In this document: positions 26,534 through 34,465 of the stretch, one piece after another
How the letters are laid out: each line of letters begins with the position of its first letter
Numbering within the stretch: position 1 is the stretch's first letter
Assembly: GCA_023436205.1 (NCBI GenBank)
Contig: JAEZKC010000059.1
Coordinates: 248,001-312,000 of the forward strand
From: Fibrobacterota bacterium
GTDB taxonomy: Bacteria > Fibrobacterota > Chitinivibrionia > Chitinivibrionales > Chitinispirillaceae
Reading direction: 5' to 3'
DNA length: 64,000 bases
Translations under genes and position numbers: made by a program
The notes under the pieces: generated by a model
Seen by the model: only the letters and a program-made list of their open reading frames with translations
Told to the model about the DNA's origin: nothing
Databases searched by the model: none

Positions 26534-27101
26534 ACTGGGTGACATGGAGACTAATTTCGAAGTGCGGAGTCTTGATGCCCAGATTCCGCTCGCAGAATAT
26601 GAGATGCTGGAGAAAAATCCACTCTATATAATTCTTGATAACCTTAGAAGTGCTTTCAATGTAGGATCCATTTTTCGACTTTGTGACGCAATGCGGGTGT
26701 CCGGACTTCTCCTTTGCGGATACACCGCATCTCCTCCTCATGTGAAGCTTGAAAAAACCAGCCTTGGAACAATCGATTATGTTCCCTGGATGCACTTTGA
26801 TACCGCTTTGCAGGCGGTGCAGTATTTGAAATCAAAAGGAATAAAAGTCTGGGCTGCTGAAACCACTTCATGTTCTCAGGATTATAGTCAGGCAAAGTAT
26901 CCTTCGCCTTTGGGGATCGTTTTTGGAAACGAAGCTTTAGGGGTGAGTCGGGAAGTGCTCGATATCTGTGATGGTCTGGTGGAAATCCCTCTTTATGGCT
27001 TCAAGAATTCCATAAATGTGGCTACATCCTGTGCTGTTATCGGATTTGCTGCTGTGAGATCAATGGAAGTGGTCAGAAATAAAAATGGCACAATCGATTG
27101 A
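26514..27101 (+). CDS. SpoU/TrmH family RNA 2'-O-methyltransferase
   Basis: 195 aa SPOUT-fold methyltransferase with all three family motifs: motif 1 LRSAFNVGSIFRLCDA, motif 2 LGIVFGNEALGVS, motif 3 EIPLYGFKNSINVATSCAV. It transfers a methyl group from S-adenosylmethionine to ribose in tRNA or rRNA. It lacks the N-terminal L30e-like domain of RlmB, so the target is not clear. AGGAG lies 6-7 bases before ATG 26514. The gene overlaps the transporter gene by 20 bp and ends inside a terminator hairpin. Confidence 0.92.
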   Translation: MGLGRHKLGDMETNFEVRSLDAQIPLAEYEMLEKNPLYIILDNLRSAFNVGSIFRLCDAMRVSGLLLCGYTASPPHVKLEKTSLGTIDYVPWMHFDTALQAVQYLKSKGIKVWAAETTSCSQDYSQAKYPSPLGIVFGNEALGVSREVLDICDGLVEIPLYGFKNSINVATSCAVIGFAAVRSMEVVRNKNGTID

Positions 27102-27108
27102 TTGTGCC
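27087..27108. terminator. Bidirectional terminator between spoU-like gene and rpsU
   Basis: GGCACAATC (27087-27095), loop GATT, GATTGTGCC (27100-27108): a perfect 9 bp stem. On the - strand it is followed by ATTTTTATTT, a good intrinsic terminator for rpsU. On the + strand TATTTAC follows, weaker. The left arm and loop overlap the end of the methyltransferase reading frame, including its stop codon. Confidence 0.75.
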
Positions 27109-27135
27109 TATTTACAATAAATAGAATTCAAATAC

Positions 27136-27345
27136 TTAGCGTTCGCTTCTCCAAGTCATGCGCTTTTCTTCGCGAATGCGCTTGCGTTTGGAGGAATTCA
27201 GGCGACGTTTCTTTTCTTCGGAAGGCTTTTCGTAATGGCGGTACTTTTTAACATCAGATAGAATACCGGCCCGCTCGCAGGTCTTGCTGAAGCGACGCAG
27301 AGCTTTTTCGAATGCCTCATCTTCACGTACGACGATACCGTTCAT
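27136..27345 (-). CDS. rpsU: Ribosomal protein S21
   Basis: 69 aa, very basic. The N-terminus (GIVVREDEAFEKALRRFSKTCERAGIL) and the middle (VKKYRHYEKPSEEKKR) are the standard bS21 sequence. It binds the small subunit near the mRNA anti-Shine-Dalgarno region. A strong purine-rich ribosome site (AAGGAAAGAAGGTGAAG) precedes the ATG. The gene has its own promoter and a hairpin terminator, so it is monocistronic here. Confidence 0.95.
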   Translation of the reverse strand: MNGIVVREDEAFEKALRRFSKTCERAGILSDVKKYRHYEKPSEEKKRRLNSSKRKRIREEKRMTWRSER

Positions 27346-27391
27346 GCTTACTTCACCTTCTTTCCTTTTCTAAAGTTCTAAAAAGTATTTA

Positions 27392-27420
27392 AATATACTA
27401 AAGGCCTTTTGTCGAATCAA
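27392..27420 (-). promoter_or_regulatory. Sigma-70-type promoter for rpsU
   Basis: On the - strand TTGATT (27420-27415), a 17 bp spacer, then TATATT (27397-27392), about 47 bases upstream of the rpsU start. Confidence 0.65.
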
Positions 27421-27584
27421 TACACTTGTGGTAATTTGATCATTTAATGGTGGATTCATTTCCGGTCAGGTTTGTATTTGTTGATAGTAATTAGTAATTT
27501 CCAATTATCCTATAGTATTTTTACTGATCACGGTGCAACCAGCTTCGCTGCAAACCTGCCAGATCCTGCCACGAAGGGGATAAT

Positions 27585-28766
27585 ATGACTAGATTCGGTT
27601 TGGACAACTTGCTGTCTGATTTTCCAGAGTCACTTAGAGGCAAGCGGCTGGGAGTAGTCTGCCATGCCGCATCTATCACCTCAAACTTTACCCATATTAT
27701 TGATGCTCTGGCGCAAAGCCCTCACTGCAAACTGGCTGCAATTTTCGGGCCGCAGCATGGTCTTTTCGGGCAAACTCAGGATAACATGATCGAATGGGAA
27801 GGTGCTGTTCACCCCGAACTGAACATCCCCGTTTACAGTCTTTACGGTCAGTTGCGGAAACCATCAGAAAGCATGCTGGAGGGGTTGGATGCACTCGTAT
27901 TCGATGTGCAGGATGTCGGTGCCCGGCCTTATACATACGCTTGGACCCTCAAACTGTGCATGGAAGCCTGTGCTCAGAAGGGTATTCCGGTATGGGTTCT
28001 TGACCGTCCCAATCCGATCGGGTGTGTGGGAATTGACGGTCCCATGTTATCTGAACAGTTTTTCTCCTTTGTCGGAGGGGCGCGGATACCGCTTTGCCAC
28101 CGGATGACCATGGGTGAAATGGCCCTTCTGATGCAAATACTGTATGTTCCGGATGTGGATCTTCAGGTGGTATGGATGGAAGACTGGTGGCGCAATTCAC
28201 TTTGGAGCGATACCGGTTTACCCTGGGTGCTTCCATCTCCCAACATGCCCACACTTGATACAGCGATCGTCTATCCTGGTCAGGTGCTTCTTGAGGCCAC
28301 AAATCTTTCCGAGGGTCGTGGCACCACCAGGCCATTTGAGCTTTTCGGGGCTCCCTTCATGCAGATGAAAGGGATCCGCTCATTTTTAGAAAAAGAAAAC
28401 CTGCCCGGTTGTCTTTTCAGAGATCATGGTTTCATTCCTACCTTTCAGAAGTGGCAGGGCAAATTCTGCGGAGGAATGCAAATACATGTCTCAGACCCCA
28501 GATCGTTCAGGCCTGTACAGGTTACAGCCGCACTGTTGAGTGCTTTTCTGAGGACTTCTCCCGACTATTTTAAATTTAAGGACCCTCCCTACGAATACGA
28601 ATATGAAAAGATGCCTTTCGATATACTTGCAGGCGATAGCAGTTTAAGGGAGGCATTGATTAATGCAGTTCCGGTAAATGAAATAAGATCTCAGTGGGAA
28701 AAGGAATACTCCTCCTGGCTGGAACTTTTCAAAACAGTGTCGCATTACCCAGAGGAACGCTCATGA
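27585..28766 (+). CDS. namZ: Exo-beta-N-acetylmuramidase, NamZ (DUF1343) family
   Basis: 393 aa. NamZ-family enzymes remove single MurNAc residues from the ends of cell-wall sugar chains. Diagnostic pieces: GKRLGVVCHAASITSNF, FGPQHGLFGQTQDN, FDVQDVGARPYTYAWTL, LDRPNPIG, and LPWVLPSPNMPTLDTAIVYPG with EATNLSEGRGTTRPFE. I see no signal peptide: the protein starts MTRFGLDNLLSDFPES. That suggests a cytosolic enzyme, unlike well-known secreted NamZ. It is coupled by an ATGA overlap to a MurU-like nucleotidyltransferase, followed by an AmgK-like kinase. Together they would turn MurNAc glycosides into UDP-MurNAc. Confidence 0.88.
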   Translation: MTRFGLDNLLSDFPESLRGKRLGVVCHAASITSNFTHIIDALAQSPHCKLAAIFGPQHGLFGQTQDNMIEWEGAVHPELNIPVYSLYGQLRKPSESMLEGLDALVFDVQDVGARPYTYAWTLKLCMEACAQKGIPVWVLDRPNPIGCVGIDGPMLSEQFFSFVGGARIPLCHRMTMGEMALLMQILYVPDVDLQVVWMEDWWRNSLWSDTGLPWVLPSPNMPTLDTAIVYPGQVLLEATNLSEGRGTTRPFELFGAPFMQMKGIRSFLEKENLPGCLFRDHGFIPTFQKWQGKFCGGMQIHVSDPRSFRPVQVTAALLSAFLRTSPDYFKFKDPPYEYEYEKMPFDILAGDSSLREALINAVPVNEIRSQWEKEYSSWLELFKTVSHYPEERS

Positions 28767-29683
28767 GAGGTTTTATTTTAGCTGCAGGGTTTGGCACCAG
28801 GCTTAAACCTTTGACAGAACATATTCCTAAAGCACTCGTTCCAGTCTGTGGAAAGCCGCTTCTTGCCAGAAATCTTGAACATCTGCAGAATTCCGGAGCC
28901 TTTACTTCTCTGGGAGTTAATTCACACTATCTTAATGATCAGCTATTACATTTCAGAAGCCAGTCTCCGGTGCCGTTTGAGTTGTTTTATGAGGAGGGGA
29001 AAATTCGGGGTACAGGTGGAGCACTCTACTTTGCAAAAGATTTTTTGGCAGGTGATGATTCCTTCTTTATTGCCAATGTAGACATCCTGAATAATTTTGA
29101 CCTGGCAGCCATGGCTGAACAGTTCCTCAGCTCAGGACGAATCTGCTCACTGGTCTCCGTACCGGTGCAAAGCGGCGGAACAGTTATTTTCGATTACACC
29201 AGCAGTGATTATCTGGGGGTTACTGCAGAAGAATCCTCCTACCCGGGAGCTTCAAAAGCGGAGTTCACCGGCGCAGCTTTTTACAAAAGAGAGTTTCTTG
29301 ATTTTCTCAGGGAAGATGATTTTTCCATTATCCCGGTTTGGAAGCGTGTCTCTCAGAACGGGAATAATCCGGGAATCATCGCCCCCCGTAACTCCTCATG
29401 GTGGAGAGATATAGGAACTCCCTCTGCTCTTGCCAGGGTGCATTTTGATGTGCTGGATGGAACGCTCCTTCTGGATATTCCCGAATCAATGGTTCTCAAT
29501 AAGGAAGACAGAGTGTGTGCTCAAGCTCATTTCCATTCTGTTTTCGACCAATACACCTGGTATGAACCGGATTCGGCTCCCAGTGGCTATACTATTTCCC
29601 GGAGCATTGTTTTAGGCCAGGCTCTTGTGCTAAAAAATCTAAACGAAACTATCCTTACTGAATGGGGTGAGATTAAGTTCTGA
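28763..29683 (+). CDS. murU: Sugar nucleotidyltransferase, MurU-like
   Basis: 306 aa. The Rossmann-type nucleotidyltransferase starts with the NTP-binding signature FILAAGFGTRLKPLTEHIPK, then VPVCGKPLLARNLEHL, and has an Asp of the metal site in IANVDILNNFDL. MurU/MpaU-type enzymes make UDP-MurNAc from MurNAc-1-phosphate and UTP. The specific substrate is inferred from the partners NamZ and AmgK; by sequence alone a glucose- or mannose-1-phosphate transferase would also fit. An in-frame GTG or ATG at 28694 is upstream, but ATG 28763 overlaps the namZ stop (ATGA) and opens the conserved domain. Confidence 0.8.
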   Translation: MRGFILAAGFGTRLKPLTEHIPKALVPVCGKPLLARNLEHLQNSGAFTSLGVNSHYLNDQLLHFRSQSPVPFELFYEEGKIRGTGGALYFAKDFLAGDDSFFIANVDILNNFDLAAMAEQFLSSGRICSLVSVPVQSGGTVIFDYTSSDYLGVTAEESSYPGASKAEFTGAAFYKREFLDFLREDDFSIIPVWKRVSQNGNNPGIIAPRNSSWWRDIGTPSALARVHFDVLDGTLLLDIPESMVLNKEDRVCAQAHFHSVFDQYTWYEPDSAPSGYTISRSIVLGQALVLKNLNETILTEWGEIKF

Positions 29684-30681
29684 TGGAATTGACTCCCGCA
29701 CAGAAAGATTTTATTAAGTCTTCCATTACCGATATCAAATTGTCTGAATGGAATGTGGAATTGGCCGGACAGGCTGCCTCACAGCGCAGATTTGTCCGTA
29801 TCAGCAAGAAAGAAGAATCCTTTATTCTTGTGGAATGGGACAGTCGGGATGAAGACTGGCCCCGATTTCTCACTATACAGAATGAAATTTCACATTTGGT
29901 TCCTTTTCTTCCGGAAATTTATGCTAATGATCCCCGACACGGACTCATTCTCGAGGAAGATCTGGGAACTCTTACTCTCAAACAGTTTTGTCTGGAAAAC
30001 GCCGGTAATTCATCACTTGTTGAACAGATGTACAGAAATGTCATCGATGCACTCTTCGAATGGCAAATGGTGAACCCGCAAGCAAGCACGATCATATCTT
30101 CCAGAGCAATGGACCTTGACATATTCCTCTGGGAAAGTGCTTATTTCGCCCGCCATTGTGCAACAGAGTTCTTCGGAAAGGAAAACTTCCTCACAAGTGA
30201 ATGGGAAGAGGAGCGGCACCGAATGGCCCGTTTGGCTTCCGAATTGAAACGAACCTGCATGCACAGAGATTTTCAATCTGAAAATGTTCTTATTCACAAA
30301 GAAAAGGTACGGTTTGTGGATTATCAAGGTGCTCGTCTTGGTCCGCCTCAGTACGATGCGGCTTCTCTTCTGTACGATCCATATATACCTTTTCTGGACT
30401 TAAAAAGCTCCTCAGATTTATTGGACTATTTCATAGCCAAATGGGGTGGAAACATTGACCAGCACAGCTTTTTCATCTGTTCGGCACAACGGCTCATGCA
30501 GGCACTTGGTGCTTACGGTAACCTTACCTTGCATAAAGGTAAGCCGCGCTATCGGGAGTTCATTCCGACTGCTCTGACCAGGCTAAGCTCTGTTTTTGAG
30601 CATTTGCCTGACTTCCCGGTGATGAGAAATGTTGTGGAAAAATGCCGTGAAAGCCTTGAGGAAATGGTGAATGCAAATTGA
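29683..30681 (+). CDS. amgK: Aminoglycoside phosphotransferase-like anomeric sugar kinase, AmgK-like
   Basis: 332 aa kinase of the APH/choline kinase fold. It has the catalytic loop CMHRDFQSENVLI and the metal-binding Asp in VRFVDYQGARLGPPQYDAASL, a form shared with AmgK of Pseudomonas. AmgK puts phosphate on the anomeric carbon of MurNAc or GlcNAc, giving the sugar-1-phosphate used by MurU. Its ATG overlaps the murU stop (TGATG), so the three genes are translationally linked. The first 100 residues have the expected ATP-binding lobe. The assignment rests on fold, motif and context; substrate is not proven. Confidence 0.82.
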   Translation: MELTPAQKDFIKSSITDIKLSEWNVELAGQAASQRRFVRISKKEESFILVEWDSRDEDWPRFLTIQNEISHLVPFLPEIYANDPRHGLILEEDLGTLTLKQFCLENAGNSSLVEQMYRNVIDALFEWQMVNPQASTIISSRAMDLDIFLWESAYFARHCATEFFGKENFLTSEWEEERHRMARLASELKRTCMHRDFQSENVLIHKEKVRFVDYQGARLGPPQYDAASLLYDPYIPFLDLKSSSDLLDYFIAKWGGNIDQHSFFICSAQRLMQALGAYGNLTLHKGKPRYREFIPTALTRLSSVFEHLPDFPVMRNVVEKCRESLEEMVNAN

Positions 30682-30729
30682 ATATCGTAAAAGTTGAATA
30701 TTTTTCATATAAAGGAAACGTTTAGAGCT

Positions 30730-31224
30730 ATGTTCATATCAGCACTTGGTCAGGATTCCCACAGATTCGAACCGGAAGACTCTCAAAAGCCTCTTATACT
30801 TGGCGGAATAGAGATTCCCGGGGCCCTCGGGCTTGCTGGTAACAGTGATGCAGACGTGATCCTTCATGCCTTGACCAATGCAGTTTCCGGGATCAGCGGC
30901 GTTAACATATTAGGAAAAATAAGTGATGAACTTTGCCTGAAGCAGGGAATAAAAGACAGTCGAGTTTACCTGCAGAAGGCCCTCGAGACACTGAATACCT
31001 GGTCAATACTGCATGTATCCATTTCTGTGGAAGCCAAACGGCCTCATCTCTCGGCTCATATTCCTGCCATAAAAAGATCTATTGCTCAATTACTTGTTAT
31101 TCCAGAAGAATGTGTAGGGTTGACGGCTACAACCGGAGAGGGGCTTACAGGTTTTGGCAGGGGAGAGGGAATGCAGGCTCTGGTGATTGTGTCTGCACAA
31201 AGGCTTGAAAAAATCCCGGTTTAA
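30730..31224 (+). CDS. ispF: 2-C-methyl-D-erythritol 2,4-cyclodiphosphate synthase (divergent)
   Basis: 164 aa, close to the usual 157-160. It makes the cyclic diphosphate intermediate of the non-mevalonate isoprenoid pathway. Zinc ligands are present: Asp9 and His11 in GQDSHRF, His46 in SDADVILHAL; Glu137 in ATTGEGLTGFGRGEG matches the metal-binding Glu. The region that normally reads GDIGKHFPDTD is instead NILGKISDE, so the FPD-type motif is lost. ATG 30730 starts just before the conserved core; AAAGGAAA lies 10-13 bases upstream. A TTG at 30694 is possible. It may be a divergent but active form. Confidence 0.85.
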   Translation: MFISALGQDSHRFEPEDSQKPLILGGIEIPGALGLAGNSDADVILHALTNAVSGISGVNILGKISDELCLKQGIKDSRVYLQKALETLNTWSILHVSISVEAKRPHLSAHIPAIKRSIAQLLVIPEECVGLTATTGEGLTGFGRGEGMQALVIVSAQRLEKIPV

Positions 31225-31230
31225 TACTGT

Positions 31231-33531
31231 TCAGGGTACTATCATAATTTTGTTTCTAAAACGTTTTTTCTCTCCCTGCTGAACTACTGATGCAACCATG
31301 AGGTACATGCCTGGTAATATCTGCTTTCCGTTTCCGTTTCGAAGATTCCATTCCACTTCGCCGAAATCGTTTTTGTAAACTGATTTAGAGGATCTGTCCG
31401 AGAATGGAGCATTGCACACTAGGTGGCCATCCATGCTGAAAATCTTAATTTCGTAAACTTCTGCACCCCAGAGCCTGACCTTTTTACCGGAAGCTAAACT
31501 GATCACGTTTGGAGCAATTTTGAATTCTTGAACAGATGCTTTAGTTTCATAAAGTACTGTATAGATTCCTGATTGAATCGGTTTTACAGTCCAGAATATC
31601 GAATCTTTTTCGCTGGTCTGAACAGAAGATACCTTCTCCCACTTCTGAAACGTCGTATTCCAAAAGTAAATAAATGCCGAATCTGTCTGCACATCTCGTG
31701 AGGCAAGGAATTGTTTTGACGAGGAGATTGAAAGTCGCAGATCAGCTCTTGAACTCCAAGTTAATGGGTACTGCAGCTCAAAAAAGGCGGTGGCTGGCTT
31801 TGGTGACTGGTTCACCGGTAGAAGTGTATCTGCATTAGTGATCTGAAATTGCGCAGTACCGCTGAGGTCATCAAGTGCACGGATCGAAAACTTTGCAGAA
31901 CTGGAGGCGGAGTTGGCAGTAAGAGTTAAACTGTCACCACTGGGTATTGTAGAGGGACCGCTTTCCACATCGATTGTCATTGAACGGCGAAGTACACTGC
32001 TTCCGTTTGTCACGATGACCAGACAGTCATTTTGCTCTTTCCATTGCGGGATAGCCAGTGATCCCTGTGCATTATTGTCGAGCGCTACCGAAATTATTTT
32101 TTCCCCTGAATTTCCCCTTAATATGACACTGGCACCCCAGGGGCTGCCGCCTGCTGTTATTGTATCAGTTTGGCCGGAGAAGAACAGCTTGAGAGTGTCT
32201 GATTGATCAGACTGTGGCTTGTAATAGAAGATTTCCATGCTGTAAGGCTGAACGCTCTTTTTCGATGTGTTTGGTGATTGCATTGGAATTGTCCAGCTGT
32301 TCATCAGTTCAGCGTCGCTTATAAAGAAGTTATCTCTGCTTCGAGATCCGGAGAAATAGCTTTCAGTATGGAATCCGTTAAGTAAAGAAATCCAGGGTTT
32401 CCCGAGGCTTTGGGAAACCTTCTGAAGATTAGAGTCAAACGAGATTTTCTGATTGTAATTATTAGAAAATATTTGTTTCACAAAACTGATGTCTGATGTG
32501 TCATCAGCTTTTTCAAAAAGATACTTTATCAGTATTGAACTTATATAATAGGTTTGACTATAGTAACTGTTATCCAGTAAGTTTATTCGGGGGTTATAGA
32601 AAAAATCATTAGCGTATTGAATGTAATCATTAATGTAGTCAAAAGCAAGCTCCTCCATGAGAACTGCCGAACCCTCCGTCCACCCAAGAGGATATGAATC
32701 AAGGAAAACGTTCTGAGAAACATGCCATACCATTGCATACTGTACTGCATGGAACAGTTCATGTGCGCAGGTAACTCTCAGCGCATCGTAGGGTCTCTTG
32801 TCATAGCCGAATTTTTCCCATGATGGGTCGGACCAGTCATTGCTGATCTCTATGTGACTTTGAAATCCGCGACTGCTTCCGTCCAGTTTTCCGTAAAGAT
32901 GAGTTTCGCCATAGAAAGAGGGATCGGGATTACGTCTGAAAGCAACTTTATATCTATCTGATGAGCCGTTTGGACCCGGATCCGCAAGCGGCGCATTGAA
33001 CCCGAAACGTTCGACCAGCATCGTCCTGGCGCTGTCAAGCGCAAATGCCGCTTCATCAATATAGTCGGGAACTCCATTCGGAGTTTGTTGCTTGCTTCTC
33101 CAGTTTCCGTCATCACCAAAACCTACTGTATCGGTAATATCAACACTGTCTGTTCCGGCAGTTACATAGAACAGTTCAAAATGACCTCCGGGTGAGAGGT
33201 ATGAATAAAAATCGGAGGGAATGGCGGTGGCTCGTTTGTATAGTTGACGAAATTCCGGAGTAAGCTCATCCCAGACCCGCATCAATGCGAACTGGTCGTT
33301 TTCACGGGGAAGCTCAAGTGAACGGGTTTTCACATGCGGTCGAGTACGACCATTGAGTTTCTCCTCCAAATAGGGGCGAAGTCTGTTTTCCAGCTCGGAA
33401 GCATTCATGCTTGAAACATCTTTGAGCAGCAGATTGCCTTTGTGGTCATAAGTGGAATGTCTGGTTTTGGCGCTCGAGATTAAAGCCAGCAGAAATACGA
33501 GGGCCAGAGCTTTGAAAATGGTTCTGTGCAT
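31231..33531 (-). CDS. Secreted MXAN_6640-type metalloprotease with FlgD-like C-terminus
   Basis: 766 aa with a signal peptide (MHRTIFKALALVFLLALISS). The N-terminal half has a metalloprotease core with zinc motif AHELFHAVQ (HExxH) and upstream features of the MXAN_6640 family (GVPDYIDEAAFALDSA). The C-terminal 250 residues are beta-rich. The last 90 (VYEIKIFSMDGHLVC, VEWNLRNGNGKQILPGMYLM) match FlgD-like domains used as sorting or anchor domains in secreted proteins of Bacteroidota-like groups. The start is ATG 33531; an in-frame start at 33606 would put 25 residues before the signal peptide. It is convergent with ispF at 6 bp. Confidence 0.85.
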   Translation of the reverse strand: MHRTIFKALALVFLLALISSAKTRHSTYDHKGNLLLKDVSSMNASELENRLRPYLEEKLNGRTRPHVKTRSLELPRENDQFALMRVWDELTPEFRQLYKRATAIPSDFYSYLSPGGHFELFYVTAGTDSVDITDTVGFGDDGNWRSKQQTPNGVPDYIDEAAFALDSARTMLVERFGFNAPLADPGPNGSSDRYKVAFRRNPDPSFYGETHLYGKLDGSSRGFQSHIEISNDWSDPSWEKFGYDKRPYDALRVTCAHELFHAVQYAMVWHVSQNVFLDSYPLGWTEGSAVLMEELAFDYINDYIQYANDFFYNPRINLLDNSYYSQTYYISSILIKYLFEKADDTSDISFVKQIFSNNYNQKISFDSNLQKVSQSLGKPWISLLNGFHTESYFSGSRSRDNFFISDAELMNSWTIPMQSPNTSKKSVQPYSMEIFYYKPQSDQSDTLKLFFSGQTDTITAGGSPWGASVILRGNSGEKIISVALDNNAQGSLAIPQWKEQNDCLVIVTNGSSVLRRSMTIDVESGPSTIPSGDSLTLTANSASSSAKFSIRALDDLSGTAQFQITNADTLLPVNQSPKPATAFFELQYPLTWSSRADLRLSISSSKQFLASRDVQTDSAFIYFWNTTFQKWEKVSSVQTSEKDSIFWTVKPIQSGIYTVLYETKASVQEFKIAPNVISLASGKKVRLWGAEVYEIKIFSMDGHLVCNAPFSDRSSKSVYKNDFGEVEWNLRNGNGKQILPGMYLMVASVVQQGEKKRFRNKIMIVP

Positions 33532-33678
33532 GCCGGGTGGATCTCCCGAGGGGCTTAAGGTACTCTGAAAAATTACGTCACGGAGAGCGGATTGTTCTAC
33601 TTGCAACGTCTATTAGTAAAAATAATCTTAGTTCAAAGAGCCGGTATGCTGGAAATGAGTTTTATGATAACTAAATTT

Positions 33679-33707
33679 TTGGTTTGGAAGCAGGCTGGTT
33701 CTATATT
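33679..33707 (+). promoter_or_regulatory. Sigma-70-type promoter for lipoprotein/OM protein operon
   Basis: TTGGTT (33679-33684), a 17 bp spacer, then TATATT (33702-33707), about 34 bases upstream of ATG 33741. Confidence 0.55.
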
Positions 33708-33740
33708 TCTTATAGTGTGAACTTTTCCACCAGAGGAATT

Positions 33741-34463
33741 ATGAAGTACATAAAAAAGCTTATCGCAGTCTTTCTAGTCCTTGTGCCCGTGATATTTAGC
33801 GGTTGCTACACCAAATTCGCTACAGTAAATGATCAGATCGTACCCCAGCCAAAGGATGAATCACGACAGGGGCAGGTTGATACTATTGTGACTAAAGAGC
33901 GAGAAATCTGTGTCTGGGAAAGGGATATCTTCGGCTACCCTGAACTCAGATGTTATAATTCCTATTACTCTCATAACTGGTACGATTTTAACAATACCCC
34001 CTGGTGGTACAGGAACAGTCCCTACTGGTATGATTACCGCAGATGTCCACCCTACTACTATTATGATCAGTTGAGTGGAACCTGCCGCTATAGAGGAACG
34101 TCCTACAATCCGCCGCCATCTTCAGGTGGTTCAGACACAGTTACCAGAGGTGATTTGCCCGACCGGCCCCATTCAAGAACCCGTTCCGAGGTGATTCCAC
34201 CAGCAGACGCTAAAGACTCGAATGTGGCAGGAAGCAGTGCACCTCCGGTTCTGCCCGATGCGGCAAATAAAATTATCAGTCCCGGACTCTCACCGGAACC
34301 TGCAGTTCCTGTGCCGAACGAGCCCTCAAGTCTTACCAAAACTCCGCAGACCAACAGTCCGGCACCAGTCATTATTCCCACGCCCGGTGAAAGTGTCAAG
34401 GTACCGGCTGATACATCGAAACGAAATTCATCCAGACCCCACCGCAACACGAGAGGTATGTAG
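33741..34463 (+). CDS. Tyr/Trp-rich lipoprotein with proline-rich tail
   Basis: 240 aa. Signal and lipobox end at Cys22 (VIFSGC). Residues about 55-125 are extremely rich in Tyr, Trp and Asn, with four spaced cysteines (CVWERD, RCYNSY, RCPPYYYY, TCRY) that could form two disulfides. The last 110 residues are a Pro/Ser/Thr linker ending in basic residues (KRNSSRPHRNTRGM). I do not recognise the family. ATG 33741 is preceded by AGAGGAATT and is preferred over 33684. It overlaps the start of the outer-membrane barrel gene and likely acts with it at the cell surface (inference). Confidence 0.75.
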   Translation: MKYIKKLIAVFLVLVPVIFSGCYTKFATVNDQIVPQPKDESRQGQVDTIVTKEREICVWERDIFGYPELRCYNSYYSHNWYDFNNTPWWYRNSPYWYDYRRCPPYYYYDQLSGTCRYRGTSYNPPPSSGGSDTVTRGDLPDRPHSRTRSEVIPPADAKDSNVAGSSAPPVLPDAANKIISPGLSPEPAVPVPNEPSSLTKTPQTNSPAPVIIPTPGESVKVPADTSKRNSSRPHRNTRGM

Positions 34464-34465
34464 TG

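Noticed and set aside
34103..34450. - strand open frame opposite the proline-rich lipoprotein tail
   Set aside because: Gly-rich shadow frame produced by the Pro/Ser codons on the + strand.
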